64,000 nucleotides of DNA from Qipengyuania pelagi (GTDB lineage: Bacteria; Pseudomonadota; Alphaproteobacteria; Sphingomonadales; Sphingomonadaceae). Made by a program: the position numbers and the translations under genes. Below are positions 39,335 to 49,101 of the stretch, in pieces; within the stretch, counting starts at the first letter, position 1; each line of letters starts with the position of its first letter. The stretch is from positions 62,001 to 126,000 of the forward strand of contig NZ_WTYD01000001.1 in assembly GCF_009827295.1 (NCBI RefSeq), given 5' to 3'. The notes under the pieces are model-generated. The model saw only the letters and a list, made by a program, of their open reading frames with translations, did no database searches and had not been told where the DNA came from.

Positions 39335-40210
39335 TCAACGAGGCCGCGGGGATCGCCGCGTCGCGATCGCGCAGCCGATCACGATCAGCAGTGTGCCCAT
39401 AAGCACGGTCGGCGTGACGGTTTCGGCAAAGAACAGCCAGCCGAACAGGGCGGCCCATAGAAATCCCGAATATTCCATCGCGACGAGGACCTGCGCCTCC
39501 TCGCGCGCATTGGCCCAGCCCAGCAGGGCGGCCGCTATCACGGTCAGGAGCGATGCGGCACCGATCGCGCCGAGCGTCGGCATATCCGGCAGGACGAGCA
39601 GCCACGGGGCCGCAACTGCCAGCACCAGCGCGCCGACGCCGCTGTGAAAGCTCGCGATCTCGAGCGGCCCCGCATGTTGCGCCTGCTGCCGCGCGAGGAT
39701 CAGATTGTAGGCGTAGAGGAGCGCGGAAAACAGGATCGCCGCGAGGCCTGCCGCCGCCCCGTCATCCAGCGCCTCGCGTCCGATCCTGCCGCCCACGATC
39801 ACCAATGTCCCCGCCAATCCGAACAGGCCGGCCACGATGGCGCCGGGGCGGATGGTCTCCTTGAGGACGATCGCCGCCAGATAGAGCGAGAGGATCGGCG
39901 CGAAGAAGGAGATCGCGATGGTCTCGGCGAGCGGAAGCCGGGTCAGCGCGAAGAAGAAGCTGAGCGCCATGAAGGCGGAGACGACACCGCGCACCAGATG
40001 GAAGCGCAGCGCCCGAGGCGCAGGCCAGCGTCCGCCCCGCGCGAGCCAGACCGGCGCGATCAGGCACACTCCCAGTGCCGACCGCAGCAGGGCCGCGCTG
40101 TAGGCACCGATCGCGAGCGAGGCCCCCTTCATGAAAGCGTCCATCAGCGAAAACGCCGCAACCCCCAGCAGCGCCGCCAGGATCGGGCGAATGGAAGGGG
40201 GGGACGACAT
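39335..40210 (-). CDS. DMT superfamily (EamA) transporter
   Basis: 291 residues with ten predicted helices in two EamA halves. The first half shows FSLMDAFMKGAS and FFFALTRLPLAETIAISFFAPI, the second SALLYAYNLILARQQ and AMEYSGFLWAALFGWLFFAETVTP. Proteins of this type export or exchange metabolites; the S-adenosylmethionine carriers of related bacteria look similar, but the substrate cannot be told. The ATG is MSSPPSIRP; long upstream in-frame sequence is not family-like. Confidence 0.9.
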   Translation of the reverse strand: MSSPPSIRPILAALLGVAAFSLMDAFMKGASLAIGAYSAALLRSALGVCLIAPVWLARGGRWPAPRALRFHLVRGVVSAFMALSFFFALTRLPLAETIAISFFAPILSLYLAAIVLKETIRPGAIVAGLFGLAGTLVIVGGRIGREALDDGAAAGLAAILFSALLYAYNLILARQQAQHAGPLEIASFHSGVGALVLAVAAPWLLVLPDMPTLGAIGAASLLTVIAAALLGWANAREEAQVLVAMEYSGFLWAALFGWLFFAETVTPTVLMGTLLIVIGCAIATRRSPRPR

Positions 40211-40410
40211 GAGCCGCCGATGGGACCGATGGCCGGGCCGGGCAAGTCCGAATTCAGCCGCCAGAAAGCCATGACAGTGGAGAGAAGCGGAGAAACGAGC
40301 TATAAGGCGTTGTTGCGCAATGCCCGGGCTGAACAGTCGCTTCTTTGTCGAAAGACGCTGGGGGCTGATGGGGCCGGGGCACAGGATACGGTGGTGAAGA
40401 CGTGGTGAAG

Positions 40411-41913
40411 ATGATGGGTATGCGTGGTCTGAAGGCAGGTGCGGCGGGAATCGCCCTGGCGGCGTTCGCCGTCGCGTCGAATGGCGCGGTTGCGCAGTCG
40501 AATGGCGTGCAGTCGAGCGGGCCGGAAAACCTGCTTCCTCCCGAACCCGCCAAGGTCGAGCGCGCCTTGCCCGACTATACCGAATTGCAGGCCAAGCAGC
40601 CGCGCCCGGTTGCGCCCGCTCCGGCGCCCGCCCCCAAACCCACATCCGCGCAGCCGAGCGTGGCCGACAGCTTCGGCGACGTTCGGATGGTTTCGGGCGA
40701 GGTCGTGCAGGAAGTGCCCTCGCTGGTCGGCGAATGGTCGCTGGCCGAGGCACAGGCGCTCGCGAAATTCATCGACGGGATCGGCGCGGAAGGCCTGATG
40801 CCCAAGGATTACGGGCGCGAGGCGCTGGCCGCCGCGATCGCGCAGGGAGAAGGCCCGGCGCTGAATCAGATCGCCAGCGAACGCTTCGTCTGGCTGGTCG
40901 AGGATATGCGCGACGGACGCACCCCGATGGACGGGCGCAAGCAATGGTTCGCGATGGACCCCGATGCGGACCGGATGCCGACGCATATCCTGCTCGAACG
41001 TGCGCTCGCCAGCGGGGACATCGCGGGCACGCTGACTGCGCTCGATCCGGTGCATCCCGATTACGCGCTGCTGAAGGCCGAACTCGCCAAGACTCCGGCG
41101 ACGAACGCGGCGAAGCGCAAGCTGATCATGGCGAACATGGATCGCTGGCGCTGGCTGCCGCAAGATCTCGGCAAGAAATATCTGATGACCAATGTCCCCG
41201 AATATCAGCTGCGGCTGACGGTGAACGACAAGATCATCAAGAATTACCGCACCATCGTCGGCAAGCCGGGCAGCACGGCGACGCCGCAGCTGGCAGAAAT
41301 GGTCGAGGGCGTGATCTTCAACCCGACCTGGACGGTGCCGCAATCGATCGTGAAGGGCGAAGGGCTGGGCGCGCGCGTGCTCGGCAACCCGGCCTGGGCG
41401 CGCCAGAACGGGTACAAGGCGACACGCGCCGAAAACGGCTTCGTGACCGTGGTGCAGCAGCCGGGGCCGACCAATTCGCTCGGCCTGATGAAGCTCGACA
41501 TGCCGAACCGGCACGCGATCTTCCTCCACGACACCCCTTCGCGGCATTTGTTCGCGCAGGACGCGCGTGCGCTCAGCCATGGGTGCATCCGCGTGCAGGG
41601 TGCGCGCGAACTGGCGATGACGATGGCGATCCTCGGCAATATGCAGAGCAAGGACGACATTCCCGGCATCCAGCAGGAGGTCCAGGACATCGCCGCTTCG
41701 GGCGAATACACGTCCTATCCGATCAGCAATCAATGGCCGGTCTACATCACCTATTTCACCATGGCGCGCGACGTCGACGGGAAGATGGCGACCTTCAAGG
41801 ATATTTACGGCCGCGACGATGCCGTGCTCGCCAGCTTCGATGCGCCGCGCAAGGCGAATCGCAGCCGGGTGCAGGATGAAGAGGTGATTCCGATCGAGGC
41901 GCCGGGGGCCTGA
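40411..41913 (+). CDS. L,D-transpeptidase of the YcbB/LdtD type
   Basis: 500 residues. It makes 3-3 peptidoglycan cross-links. The start has a signal peptide (about 1-28, AGAAGIALAAFAVASNGAVAQ). A Pro-rich linker, a peptidoglycan-binding-like helical region (EWSLAEAQALAKFIDGIGAEGLMPKDYG) and a scaffold with NMDRWRWLPQDLGKKYLMTNVPEYQL follow. The YkuD catalytic site is HAIFLHDTP and ALSHGCIRV with the Cys nucleophile. GTG codons at 40402 and 40405 are alternative starts. It converges with a second transpeptidase-like gene. Confidence 0.93.
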   Translation: MMGMRGLKAGAAGIALAAFAVASNGAVAQSNGVQSSGPENLLPPEPAKVERALPDYTELQAKQPRPVAPAPAPAPKPTSAQPSVADSFGDVRMVSGEVVQEVPSLVGEWSLAEAQALAKFIDGIGAEGLMPKDYGREALAAAIAQGEGPALNQIASERFVWLVEDMRDGRTPMDGRKQWFAMDPDADRMPTHILLERALASGDIAGTLTALDPVHPDYALLKAELAKTPATNAAKRKLIMANMDRWRWLPQDLGKKYLMTNVPEYQLRLTVNDKIIKNYRTIVGKPGSTATPQLAEMVEGVIFNPTWTVPQSIVKGEGLGARVLGNPAWARQNGYKATRAENGFVTVVQQPGPTNSLGLMKLDMPNRHAIFLHDTPSRHLFAQDARALSHGCIRVQGARELAMTMAILGNMQSKDDIPGIQQEVQDIAASGEYTSYPISNQWPVYITYFTMARDVDGKMATFKDIYGRDDAVLASFDAPRKANRSRVQDEEVIPIEAPGA

Positions 41914-41941
41914 CCCCAGGCGCTCGGCGAACCCGGCTGGG

Positions 41942-42670
41942 CTAGAAAACGCCCGGATTGGTCCGTTCGAAGGTGCCGCCGCGATCATTGCGCAGCAGAT
42001 CGGTCTGGATAACCGGCGGTCTGACGATGCTGCCATCCTCCGCGAAACCGTAGCTTCCCGCCACCACGAGCCTGCCGCCCGACAGGTCGATCAGCGCGCG
42101 GTCGAACTGTTCCGGCCCCATGGCGAGGCACCCGTTGGAGCGGCCCAGGCGCCCCCAACGCTCGACATGTTCGGGCGTCGCGTAATTGGCCTGATGCATC
42201 ACGATCGCGCGCGGCAGGGCGTTGGAATTGGTCGGGTCGAGGCCGTCGAGCCTGAGCGACGTGCCGTAGCGGCCGGTATACCAGCTGCGCGTGAGATAGG
42301 CGCCGCGACTGGTCGCTTCGGACCCTTCGACATTCGAATAGCGCTTGAGCCAGCCGTCATGTTCGCTGTCGGAGCCGGTCCCGTGGCTGACGTGATAGCT
42401 CGCCACGCGATCGTTCTCGATATCGACGAAATGGAAGCGGCGCTGCGAGGAATGAAGGCCGAAATCGGCGATTCCCACGATGTCGCGACGCCATGGGATA
42501 TGACCGCCCGCAAGCGCGCGCGCGACCTCCTCGCGTGCCAGCGCGAGCAGTCTGCGATCGCGCTCGCCCGTCCCGCCGGTCTGGGCCGAGAGGGCAGCGG
42601 GCGCGGCGAAGGCCGCGCTGGCGGCGACGGCGGTCTTGATGAGGGTGCGACGATCAAGTGTTCGGGCCAT
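41942..42670 (-). CDS. Murein L,D-transpeptidase catalytic-domain family protein (YkuD_2)
   Basis: 242 residues. The N-terminus (DRRTLIKTAVAASAAFAAPAA) is a signal peptide with a twin-arginine look. The domain shows IVGIADFGLHSSQRRFHFVDI, YHVSHGTGSDSEHDGW, SRGAYLTRSWYTGRYGTSLRL, the His in AIVMHQANYATPEH and the Cys in LGRSNGCLAMGP. This is the PF13645-type branch, related to but distinct from classical Ldt enzymes, and its cell-wall activity is inferred. It is convergent with the YcbB-type gene. Confidence 0.88.
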   Translation of the reverse strand: MARTLDRRTLIKTAVAASAAFAAPAALSAQTGGTGERDRRLLALAREEVARALAGGHIPWRRDIVGIADFGLHSSQRRFHFVDIENDRVASYHVSHGTGSDSEHDGWLKRYSNVEGSEATSRGAYLTRSWYTGRYGTSLRLDGLDPTNSNALPRAIVMHQANYATPEHVERWGRLGRSNGCLAMGPEQFDRALIDLSGGRLVVAGSYGFAEDGSIVRPPVIQTDLLRNDRGGTFERTNPGVF

Positions 42671-42759
42671 GCTTGTGTCCTAGCAGCCTCGGCGTGGCCG
42701 GGCCATGAACGATCCGGGTGTGGCGCGACAGATGCGGATGAAACGCCGGGAAAACGCGC

Positions 42760-43290
42760 TCAATCGCCCAGGACCATGCGATCGCCTTCGATCCGCATCG
42801 CGCCCATTTCGGTGAGGAAGCTCTGGCCCAGGAGGGAAACCGGAAGGCCTTGTGGGACGATCACCGCCTCCAGATCCCGGATCTCGTGATCGCCCAGCGC
42901 AATCCTCTCGATCTCGACTCTGACGCCTTCGACCGGGCCGCTGGCCCCATGGGCGACGATCCGCAGATCGGTCGGCGACCAGAAGATACCGGCATTGCGG
43001 GCATCGTCACCGGTCAGCGCCACGCCGGTCGCTCCGGTATCGACCAGAAAGCGGACCGCGCGATCGTTGACGCGCGCATCGGCGTAGAATTGCCCGTCGG
43101 CAGCGCGCGGCACGGCGATTTCGCCCGGTGCGAGATAGGTCGGTGTCGGCGAGGGTTCGCCGACGAGGTTCGCGTCAGGGACCGGGACGCTGGCTTCCGT
43201 ATGCGTCGCCGTATCGACCGGCCCGCCCGGCACGAAGGCCGAGGCGATGAAGGCCGCTATCGCGACTATGAGGAGGGCAGATTCCCGCAT
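42760..43290 (-). CDS. Retropepsin-like aspartic protease, membrane-anchored (TIGR02281 type)
   Basis: 176 residues. One N-terminal helix (about 4-22) anchors the protein. After a Pro-rich linker comes a clan AA domain with the catalytic FLVDTGATGVALTGDDAR, IVAHGASGPVEGVRV, and the closing LLGQSFLTEMGAMRIEGDRMVL. Such single-DTGA proteins act as dimers. No natural substrate is established for the family. It sits 89 bp upstream of the YkuD_2 gene on the same strand and may be co-expressed. Confidence 0.9.
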   Translation of the reverse strand: MRESALLIVAIAAFIASAFVPGGPVDTATHTEASVPVPDANLVGEPSPTPTYLAPGEIAVPRAADGQFYADARVNDRAVRFLVDTGATGVALTGDDARNAGIFWSPTDLRIVAHGASGPVEGVRVEIERIALGDHEIRDLEAVIVPQGLPVSLLGQSFLTEMGAMRIEGDRMVLGD

Positions 43291-43335
43291 GACTGCCGGG
43301 TATAGTCCGACATGGTTAGCAGGCCGTTAAGGATG

Positions 43336-44499
43336 TTATTCCGCGGCTTCGCGTTGGTTTGCGGCCTGGGGCCCGGCATGAGGATCGAAGGCGCTCGCCT
43401 CGCCCGCCTCGATCAGAGCGGCCTTTTCCTCGACCAGTCTGACGATGTGGTCGAGCATGTCGTCGGACTGGACGTGGTGGTCGGTCACGCCCGACAGATA
43501 GACCATGTGCTTGCCCGCTCCGCCGCCGGTGATCCCGATATCGGTCTCGCGCGCTTCGCCCGGCCCGTTGACCACGCAGCCAAGGACCGAAAGGCTCATC
43601 GGCGTCTTGATGTGTTCGAGCCGCGCTTCCAGCGCCTCGACCGTGCGGATCACGTCGAAACCCTGGCGCGAACAGCTGGGGCAGGAGACCACGCGCACGC
43701 CGCGCGTCCTGAGGCCGAGCGCTTTCAGGATTTCGAAGCCGACCTTCACCTCGCGTTCGGGCTCTGCCGAGAGCGAGACGCGGATCGTGTCACCGATCCC
43801 GGCCCAGAGCAGGCTGCCGAGGCCGATCGAGCTTTTGACCGTCCCGCCGATCAATCCCCCCGCTTCGGTGATGCCGAGATGGAGCGGGCAATCGACTGCC
43901 TCGGCAAGGCCGTGATAGGCGGCGACCGCGAGGAACACGTCGCTGGCCTTCACCGCCACCTTGTATTCGTGAAAATCGTGGTCCTGCAAAAGCTTGATAT
44001 GGTCGAGCGCGCTTTCGATCAGCGCCTCGGGGCAGGGCTCGCCGTATTTTTCGAGCAGGTCCTTTTCGAGGCTGCCGGCATTGACGCCGATGCGGATGGC
44101 ACACCCGTTCGCCTTGGCGGCGCGCACCACTTCGGCCACGCGCTTGCTGTCGCCGATATTGCCAGGATTGATGCGCAGGCACGCCGCGCCCTTGTCGGCG
44201 GCTTCGAGCGCGCGTTTGTAGTGGAAATGGATGTCCGCGACGATCGGGACCTTCGCGGCCTTGGTGATCCTGTCGAAATGTTCGGTCGATTCTGCGGTCG
44301 GGCAGGAGACGCGGATGATATCCGCCCCCGCATCCTCGCAGCGGCGAATCTGGTCGAGCGTGGCGCCGACATCTTCGGTCGGCGTGTTGGTCATGGTCTG
44401 GACCGAAATCGGCGCATCGCCGCCCACGGCGACATTGCCGACCATGATCTGGCGCGATTGGCGGCGCTCTATGGTGCGCCAGGGACGGATAGAGGACAT
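43336..44499 (-). CDS. ispG: 4-hydroxy-3-methylbut-2-en-1-yl diphosphate synthase
   Basis: 387 residues. It converts MEcPP to HMBPP in the non-mevalonate isoprenoid pathway. The TIM-barrel part shows [33 protein letters not shown] and RINPGNIGD. The [4Fe-4S] site has CPSC within [14 protein letters not shown], a third Cys in [12 protein letters not shown] and the ligand Glu after it. It lies 45 bp upstream of the aspartic protease gene on the same strand. Confidence 0.97.
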   Translation of the reverse strand: MSSIRPWRTIERRQSRQIMVGNVAVGGDAPISVQTMTNTPTEDVGATLDQIRRCEDAGADIIRVSCPTAESTEHFDRITKAAKVPIVADIHFHYKRALEAADKGAACLRINPGNIGDSKRVAEVVRAAKANGCAIRIGVNAGSLEKDLLEKYGEPCPEALIESALDHIKLLQDHDFHEYKVAVKASDVFLAVAAYHGLAEAVDCPLHLGITEAGGLIGGTVKSSIGLGSLLWAGIGDTIRVSLSAEPEREVKVGFEILKALGLRTRGVRVVSCPSCSRQGFDVIRTVEALEARLEHIKTPMSLSVLGCVVNGPGEARETDIGITGGGAGKHMVYLSGVTDHHVQSDDMLDHIVRLVEEKAALIEAGEASAFDPHAGPQAANQREAAE

Positions 44500-44699
44500 G
44501 GGCCCCTTATAGGGTGGATCGCGGCGGAACTAAAGGCGTGGATCGCATGGCGTGGCGGGACGCGGCACGGTGGTAAGACTTGTCGCGCAGTGTGTCCCGA
44601 ATTGGAAAGACGCCGCTATTCGGGCTGGGCTGCGGCCCCGATCGGGCTAGGCAGGCGGATCGATCGCTTGACCGCATATCCCGACACGCAGGCTCCGCC

Positions 44700-45485
44700 A
44701 TGACGCACTCCGACCTCGTCCGCCACTCCCGCCACTTCGTGACTTTGGTGCGCGATCTGGTCTGCTCGCCCGCCTTTCGTCATGCCGCGCTGCTCATCCT
44801 GCCCTATGCCGGCCTGCTGGTGGGGCTCGACATCGCGACCCGCTATGGCGAGCTGACGGGGGCATTGTTGCCGCGCGATTTCATGCTTTCGCAGGATCGC
44901 AGCTTCGGGGAATATCTCGAATACGCGCTGATGATCGCGATGGCGGTGATGCTGCTGCGCATGTGGCGGCGTGACGGGTCCCTTCTCTATCTCGTCAACG
45001 CGATCCTGTTCGTGATCCTGACGCTGGATAACGCGCTGGAAATCCACGAAGCCTTCGGGTTCTGGGTAGCGCCGATCCTGCCGCAGAGCCTGCCGATCGC
45101 GGCGCACCATCTGGGCGAACCCCTGATGTTCGCCGGGATCGGCACGCTGTGGCTCGCCGGGCTGGGCCTGGCGCTGCGCGGGGCGCGGATCGATTCGATG
45201 CTCAATTCGCTGATCATCGTCGGCTGCATCGGCGCGACCGCGATGTTCGGCGTGGTCGAGGATGCGGTGGTGAGCTACGGAACGCACAGCGATGTGATGA
45301 TCGAAGCGGAAGCGTTTATCGAGGACGCGGGCGAATTCGCCATGATCATCCTCGCCTTCCTGTTCACCGTGGCGATCTACGACGCGGCGCGGCGGCGCTG
45401 GCGGGCAGAGGCCGGTGCCGGAGCGGGCGCTCGCGAAACGCGCGCCGACAGCCCCGCTTTGATGCCCGTTGCCCGCACCGCCTGA
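44700..45485 (+). CDS. Hypothetical polytopic membrane protein
   Basis: 261 residues with about six hydrophobic segments (near 30-48, 75-92, 100-116, 145-162, 172-194, 213-232). Conserved-looking acidic residues sit between helices: FGEYLEYALM, NALEIHEAFGFWV, GVVEDAVVSYGTHSDV and EAEAFIEDAGEFAMII. The repeated Glu/His spacing suggests a metal or proton site, but no family is recognised. It is followed after 44 bp by the ZntB-like gene, perhaps in one operon. Confidence 0.75.
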   Translation: MTHSDLVRHSRHFVTLVRDLVCSPAFRHAALLILPYAGLLVGLDIATRYGELTGALLPRDFMLSQDRSFGEYLEYALMIAMAVMLLRMWRRDGSLLYLVNAILFVILTLDNALEIHEAFGFWVAPILPQSLPIAAHHLGEPLMFAGIGTLWLAGLGLALRGARIDSMLNSLIIVGCIGATAMFGVVEDAVVSYGTHSDVMIEAEAFIEDAGEFAMIILAFLFTVAIYDAARRRWRAEAGAGAGARETRADSPALMPVARTA

Positions 45486-45529
45486 GCGAACCCATTCCCA
45501 AACGCGGCGATCCGCGTCATGACCGGCAA

Positions 45530-46531
45530 ATGCCTGTTCAGACCGACGATACCGAAACCGATACCCCGCTGCTGTTCGGCCGCGTCCTCGACGGGAAAGG
45601 GGGCGGGCGCCCGATCCTGTGGGCCGAGGCGAAGACATGGCGGAAGGCCGCGCCGGGCGAAGTCCTGTGGCTGCATCTGTGCCGCAACCGTCCGGGCGTT
45701 CAGGAATGGCTCGAAAGCGCGCTCGAGATTCCCGAACCGACCGCCGAACTGCTGACCAGCGACGAGACGCGGCCGCGCGCGTTTCGTGAAGGCAATACGC
45801 TGGTCGCGACGTTGCGAGGCATCAATTTCAACCCCGGTGCCGAGCCGGAAGACATGATCTCGATGCAGGCCTGGTCGGATGGAGACCGCCTGATAACCTT
45901 GCGGCGCCACCCCTTGCAGACGCCGCGCGAGGTGCTGGCGCAGATCGACCGGGGCAGCGGGCCGCCGGACGCTGGTGCCACCATCACGCTGCTCGCCGAA
46001 CTGCTGATCGGGCGGATGAGCCAGTCGATCGTCGACATGAACGAGGTGCTCGACCAGCTGGAAGAGACCGATCCCGAGGAGATGGCCGAATCGATGCTGA
46101 AGCAGATCTCGATGATCCGGCGCAACTGCCTCGGCCTCAAGCGCCACATGGCGCCGCAGCACGAGGCGCTGGAGCAGATCAGCCGCGATGCGCCCCGCTG
46201 GTTCGAAGACCATGACCGCCGCGAGATCGCCGAGAGCATCGCGCGGCTGCGTCGCTATCTCGACGATATCGATATCAGCAAGGAAAGCGCCGTGGTCCTG
46301 CAGGACGAGATCCGCTCGCGCAGCGCCGCATCGAGCGAGCACGCGACCTATATGCTGACCATCGTCGCGGGAATCTTCCTTCCGCTGGGCTTCCTGACGG
46401 GCCTGTTGGGCATCAATGTCGGCGGGATGCCGGGCATGGACGATCCGCGCGCCTTCTGGGTCGTGGTCGCAGGGTGCGTCCTGCTGATGGTGGGGCTGAT
46501 CGCCGTGTTCCGGCGCCTGCGCTGGCTGTAG
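45530..46531 (+). CDS. CorA/ZntB-family metal-ion transporter
   Basis: 333 residues. A cytoplasmic domain (1-265) with ETRPRAFREGNTLVATLRGINFN and a long helix (EMAESMLKQISMIRRNCLGLKRHM) leads to two C-terminal helices. The pore motif after helix 1 is GINVGGMPGMDDP: GIN with GG rather than the GMN of CorA, as in ZntB. ZntB moves zinc with protons; zinc as substrate is inferred from this motif. The start is ATG at 45530 with a weak ribosome-binding site. Confidence 0.88.
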   Translation: MPVQTDDTETDTPLLFGRVLDGKGGGRPILWAEAKTWRKAAPGEVLWLHLCRNRPGVQEWLESALEIPEPTAELLTSDETRPRAFREGNTLVATLRGINFNPGAEPEDMISMQAWSDGDRLITLRRHPLQTPREVLAQIDRGSGPPDAGATITLLAELLIGRMSQSIVDMNEVLDQLEETDPEEMAESMLKQISMIRRNCLGLKRHMAPQHEALEQISRDAPRWFEDHDRREIAESIARLRRYLDDIDISKESAVVLQDEIRSRSAASSEHATYMLTIVAGIFLPLGFLTGLLGINVGGMPGMDDPRAFWVVVAGCVLLMVGLIAVFRRLRWL

Positions 46532-46567
46532 CGGGCGGGACGGGGACGAGACTATCGCCTGAAAGAA

Positions 46568-46600
46568 AAGCGGCGCGAAGGTCGAGCCTGCGCGCCGCTT
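46568..46600. terminator. Terminator between convergent genes
   Basis: aagcggcgcg / cgcgccgctt with a 13-base loop. Read leftward it is followed by TTCTTTC, which serves the channel gene; it may act both ways. Confidence 0.75.
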
Positions 46601-46618
46601 CGTGTCGTGTCAGGACGA

Positions 46619-47902
46619 TCACGCGCCGGGGGGCAGGGGATCGTCGTCGGTCGGCGCGGCGGCGGGCCTGCTGGCCGCGCTGCCGGTCTTCGTCGAGGTG
46701 ACCGACGTTTCGCCCGCCGAGGCATTGGCGATGCTGTCGTCCATCTCCTCGAGCTTTCGCGCCGCCCATTGGCGCCCGCCGAGCCCGAAGGCGAGAGCGA
46801 AGGCCACCGATACGCCCGCGATCAGGATCGTCAGCGCGGTGCCGGGGATCATTCCGCCGATGCCGGTGAACTGGAGGCCCATGAACACGAACAGCACGAT
46901 GGTCGCCCATTTGACGATCAGCGCCGCAGTGCCCTCGCCGCTCTCGTTGCGGCTGTCCCCGGCGATGAGGCGTGCCAGCAGATTGGCGATGAAGAAGCCG
47001 AAGGCGATCACCACCGCGCCGAAGATCACGCGTCCGCCCAGTTCGAGCAATTGGTCGAGGATGCGGGTCAGTTCGGCAAAGCCCAGCAGCCGCGTCGCCG
47101 CGATCGCGAAGAACAGGATGATCGCGACCTGCACCACGCGGGCGATGATGCCCGAAGCGGTGGTGGACGATCCGACCATGCCCGTTTCCGCCAGCGCCCG
47201 GTCGACGCCGAGGCCGGGCAGCACTTCCTTCAGGATCTGAACCACGAACTTGCTGATGAGATAGCCGATGCCGAGCAGGATCGCGGCGCCGATGATGTTC
47301 GGAATGGCGTTGAAGATCATGCGCAGCATGTCCGAAGCCGGTTCGCTGATCGCCCGGATGTCCAGCACGTCGAGGGCCATGATCGCGACGAAGATCACGA
47401 TCAGCGCATAGACTATCGTGGCGATTGTCTTGCTTATGGCGTGGTTGCCGGTGACGGTTTCGACGCCGCCGCGATTGGCCCATTTGTCGAAATCGACAGT
47501 CTGCAACGTCGTCTGCACGATGTCGCGAACGATGCGCGCCACCATCATGCCGATGAAGAAGATCAGGCCCGCACCGACCAGGCGCGGAACGAATTCGATG
47601 AAGTTTTCGAGCAGGCTGTCGATCGGTCCGGCGACGGAGCCGAGGCCGAGGACGGTGAGGATGATGAGCAGGCCGAACAGCCAGATGACGAGGCCTACGA
47701 TCTTGCCGAGCGATTCACCCAGCGAAGATCCGGTTCCGGTCCCACGCTGGAAGAAACCGATATTGTCGACTAGCTTGGCGAAGGCCCATTTGGCAGCTTT
47801 CGCCAAGGCCCAGGTGACGAGTAATACGACGAGCGCAAGACCAACTCTTTCGAGCAGCATCATCGCGACGTCCTGATCGTAGCGGTATCTTCCGACTTGC
47901 AT
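46619..47902 (-). CDS. CmpX-like mechanosensitive-channel-related membrane protein
   Basis: 427 residues. AGGGGA precedes the chosen ATG by 7 nt; an ATG at 47923 is the alternative. It has repeated TM_helix units: ERVGLALVVLLVTWALAKAAKW, LVGAGLIFFIGMMVARIVRDIV, IPNIIGAAILLGIGYLISKFVV and FGAVVIAFGFFIANLLARL, each with an amphipathic extension, then a Gly/Phe-rich pore-like FALAFGLGGRQWAARK. This matches CmpX/MscS-related proteins, which affect envelope stress and c-di-GMP in other bacteria. The tail is disordered. Confidence 0.87.
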   Translation of the reverse strand: MQVGRYRYDQDVAMMLLERVGLALVVLLVTWALAKAAKWAFAKLVDNIGFFQRGTGTGSSLGESLGKIVGLVIWLFGLLIILTVLGLGSVAGPIDSLLENFIEFVPRLVGAGLIFFIGMMVARIVRDIVQTTLQTVDFDKWANRGGVETVTGNHAISKTIATIVYALIVIFVAIMALDVLDIRAISEPASDMLRMIFNAIPNIIGAAILLGIGYLISKFVVQILKEVLPGLGVDRALAETGMVGSSTTASGIIARVVQVAIILFFAIAATRLLGFAELTRILDQLLELGGRVIFGAVVIAFGFFIANLLARLIAGDSRNESGEGTAALIVKWATIVLFVFMGLQFTGIGGMIPGTALTILIAGVSVAFALAFGLGGRQWAARKLEEMDDSIANASAGETSVTSTKTGSAASRPAAAPTDDDPLPPGA

Positions 47903-48006
47903 GGCTGTTCCCCTGATTTTCATGCGAGGACGTGCGTTTTTCGCCTCGATCCCCGGATTTGAAATGCGCGGATGCACCGCACGGTTCCGCGTGCTATCCG
48001 ACAGGA

Positions 48007-49095
48007 ATGACCCGAACGCCCGCCCGCATCGCCGCCTCGCTCACCGCCCTTCTCGCGTTCTGTGCATTATCTCCGCCACTTGTCGCGCAGGATGCGTCTT
48101 CGCCCGAGCCGCGCTGGTCGCTGGCAATCCATGGCGGTGCGGGCACGCTGACCCGCGATGCGATGACGCCCGAGCGCGAGGCGGAGTATGAAGCAGCCTT
48201 GCAGGCCGCTCTCGATGCTGGCGCGCAGGTTTTGCGTAATGGCGGCGCGGCGATGGATGCGGTCGAGGCGGTGATCGTGCGGCTGGAGGACGATCCCAAG
48301 TTCAATGCCGGGCGCGGCGCGGTGTTCACCTGGGATGGGCGCAACGAGCTGGATGCGGCGGTCATGGACGGACGCGATCGTTCGGCGGGCGCGGTGACGG
48401 GGGTCACCAGCGTGAAGAACCCGATCCGGCTGGCGCGCGAAGTGATGGCCGATGGCCGCCATGTCTTTCTGAGCGGGGCGGGCGCGGAGCAGTTCGCTCG
48501 CGACCATGCGCTGGAGACTGCAGGCCCCGAATGGTTCGCCACCGATGCGCGGCGCGAGGCGCTGGAGCGGATGAAGGCGGAGCAGGTCTCCGCGCTGGAT
48601 GTGGACCGCAAGTTCGGCACGGTCGGGGCCGTCGCGCTCGACATGGCGGGCAATCTCGCCGCGGGCACCTCCACGGGCGGCATGACCGGCAAGCGCTGGG
48701 GTCGGATCGGCGATGCCCCGGTGATCGGCGCGGGCACCTATGCCGACAATCGCAGCTGCGCGGTCTCCGCCACCGGCTGGGGCGAATATTTCATCCGCGT
48801 CGGCGTGGCGCAGGAAATCTGCACGCGGCTGCGGCTGTCGAGCGAAACCTCGCTCGAAGACCTTGCCGACGAGAGCGAGACGGGCGGCGATGTCCAGCTC
48901 ACCGACGCGCTTGTCCAGCGTGTGTCCGATGCGGTTCTGGACGAGGTCGCCGATCTCGGCGGCGATGGCGGCGTGATCGTCGTCGCCCCCTCGGGCGCAG
49001 CGATTTACAGCTTCAACACATCCGGCATGTATCGCGGCCGCGCGACGAGCGAAGGCATCAGCGAGGTGGCGATCTTCGGTGAGGAAACCGAGTGA
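48007..49095 (+). CDS. Isoaspartyl peptidase/L-asparaginase, Ntn-hydrolase type, exported
   Basis: 362 residues. The N-terminal 28 residues form a signal peptide (AASLTALLAFCALSPPLVAQ). The enzyme is made as a precursor that cleaves itself before a Thr, here in DRKFGTVGAVALD. Also seen are AIHGGAGTL, FNAGRGAVFTWDGRNELDAAVMDG, STGGMTGKRWGRIGDAPVIGAG and SATGWGEYFIR. It hydrolyses beta-aspartyl dipeptides and asparagine. A periplasmic site is inferred. AGGA abuts the ATG, so translation may be weak or the start slightly off. Confidence 0.93.
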   Translation: MTRTPARIAASLTALLAFCALSPPLVAQDASSPEPRWSLAIHGGAGTLTRDAMTPEREAEYEAALQAALDAGAQVLRNGGAAMDAVEAVIVRLEDDPKFNAGRGAVFTWDGRNELDAAVMDGRDRSAGAVTGVTSVKNPIRLAREVMADGRHVFLSGAGAEQFARDHALETAGPEWFATDARREALERMKAEQVSALDVDRKFGTVGAVALDMAGNLAAGTSTGGMTGKRWGRIGDAPVIGAGTYADNRSCAVSATGWGEYFIRVGVAQEICTRLRLSSETSLEDLADESETGGDVQLTDALVQRVSDAVLDEVADLGGDGGVIVVAPSGAAIYSFNTSGMYRGRATSEGISEVAIFGEETE

Positions 49096-49101
49096 AGCCG
49101 C

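Noticed and set aside
43312..44703. Long + strand frame over ispG
   Set aside because: Antisense shadow of ispG, with Arg/Asp/His-rich composition and no family motif.
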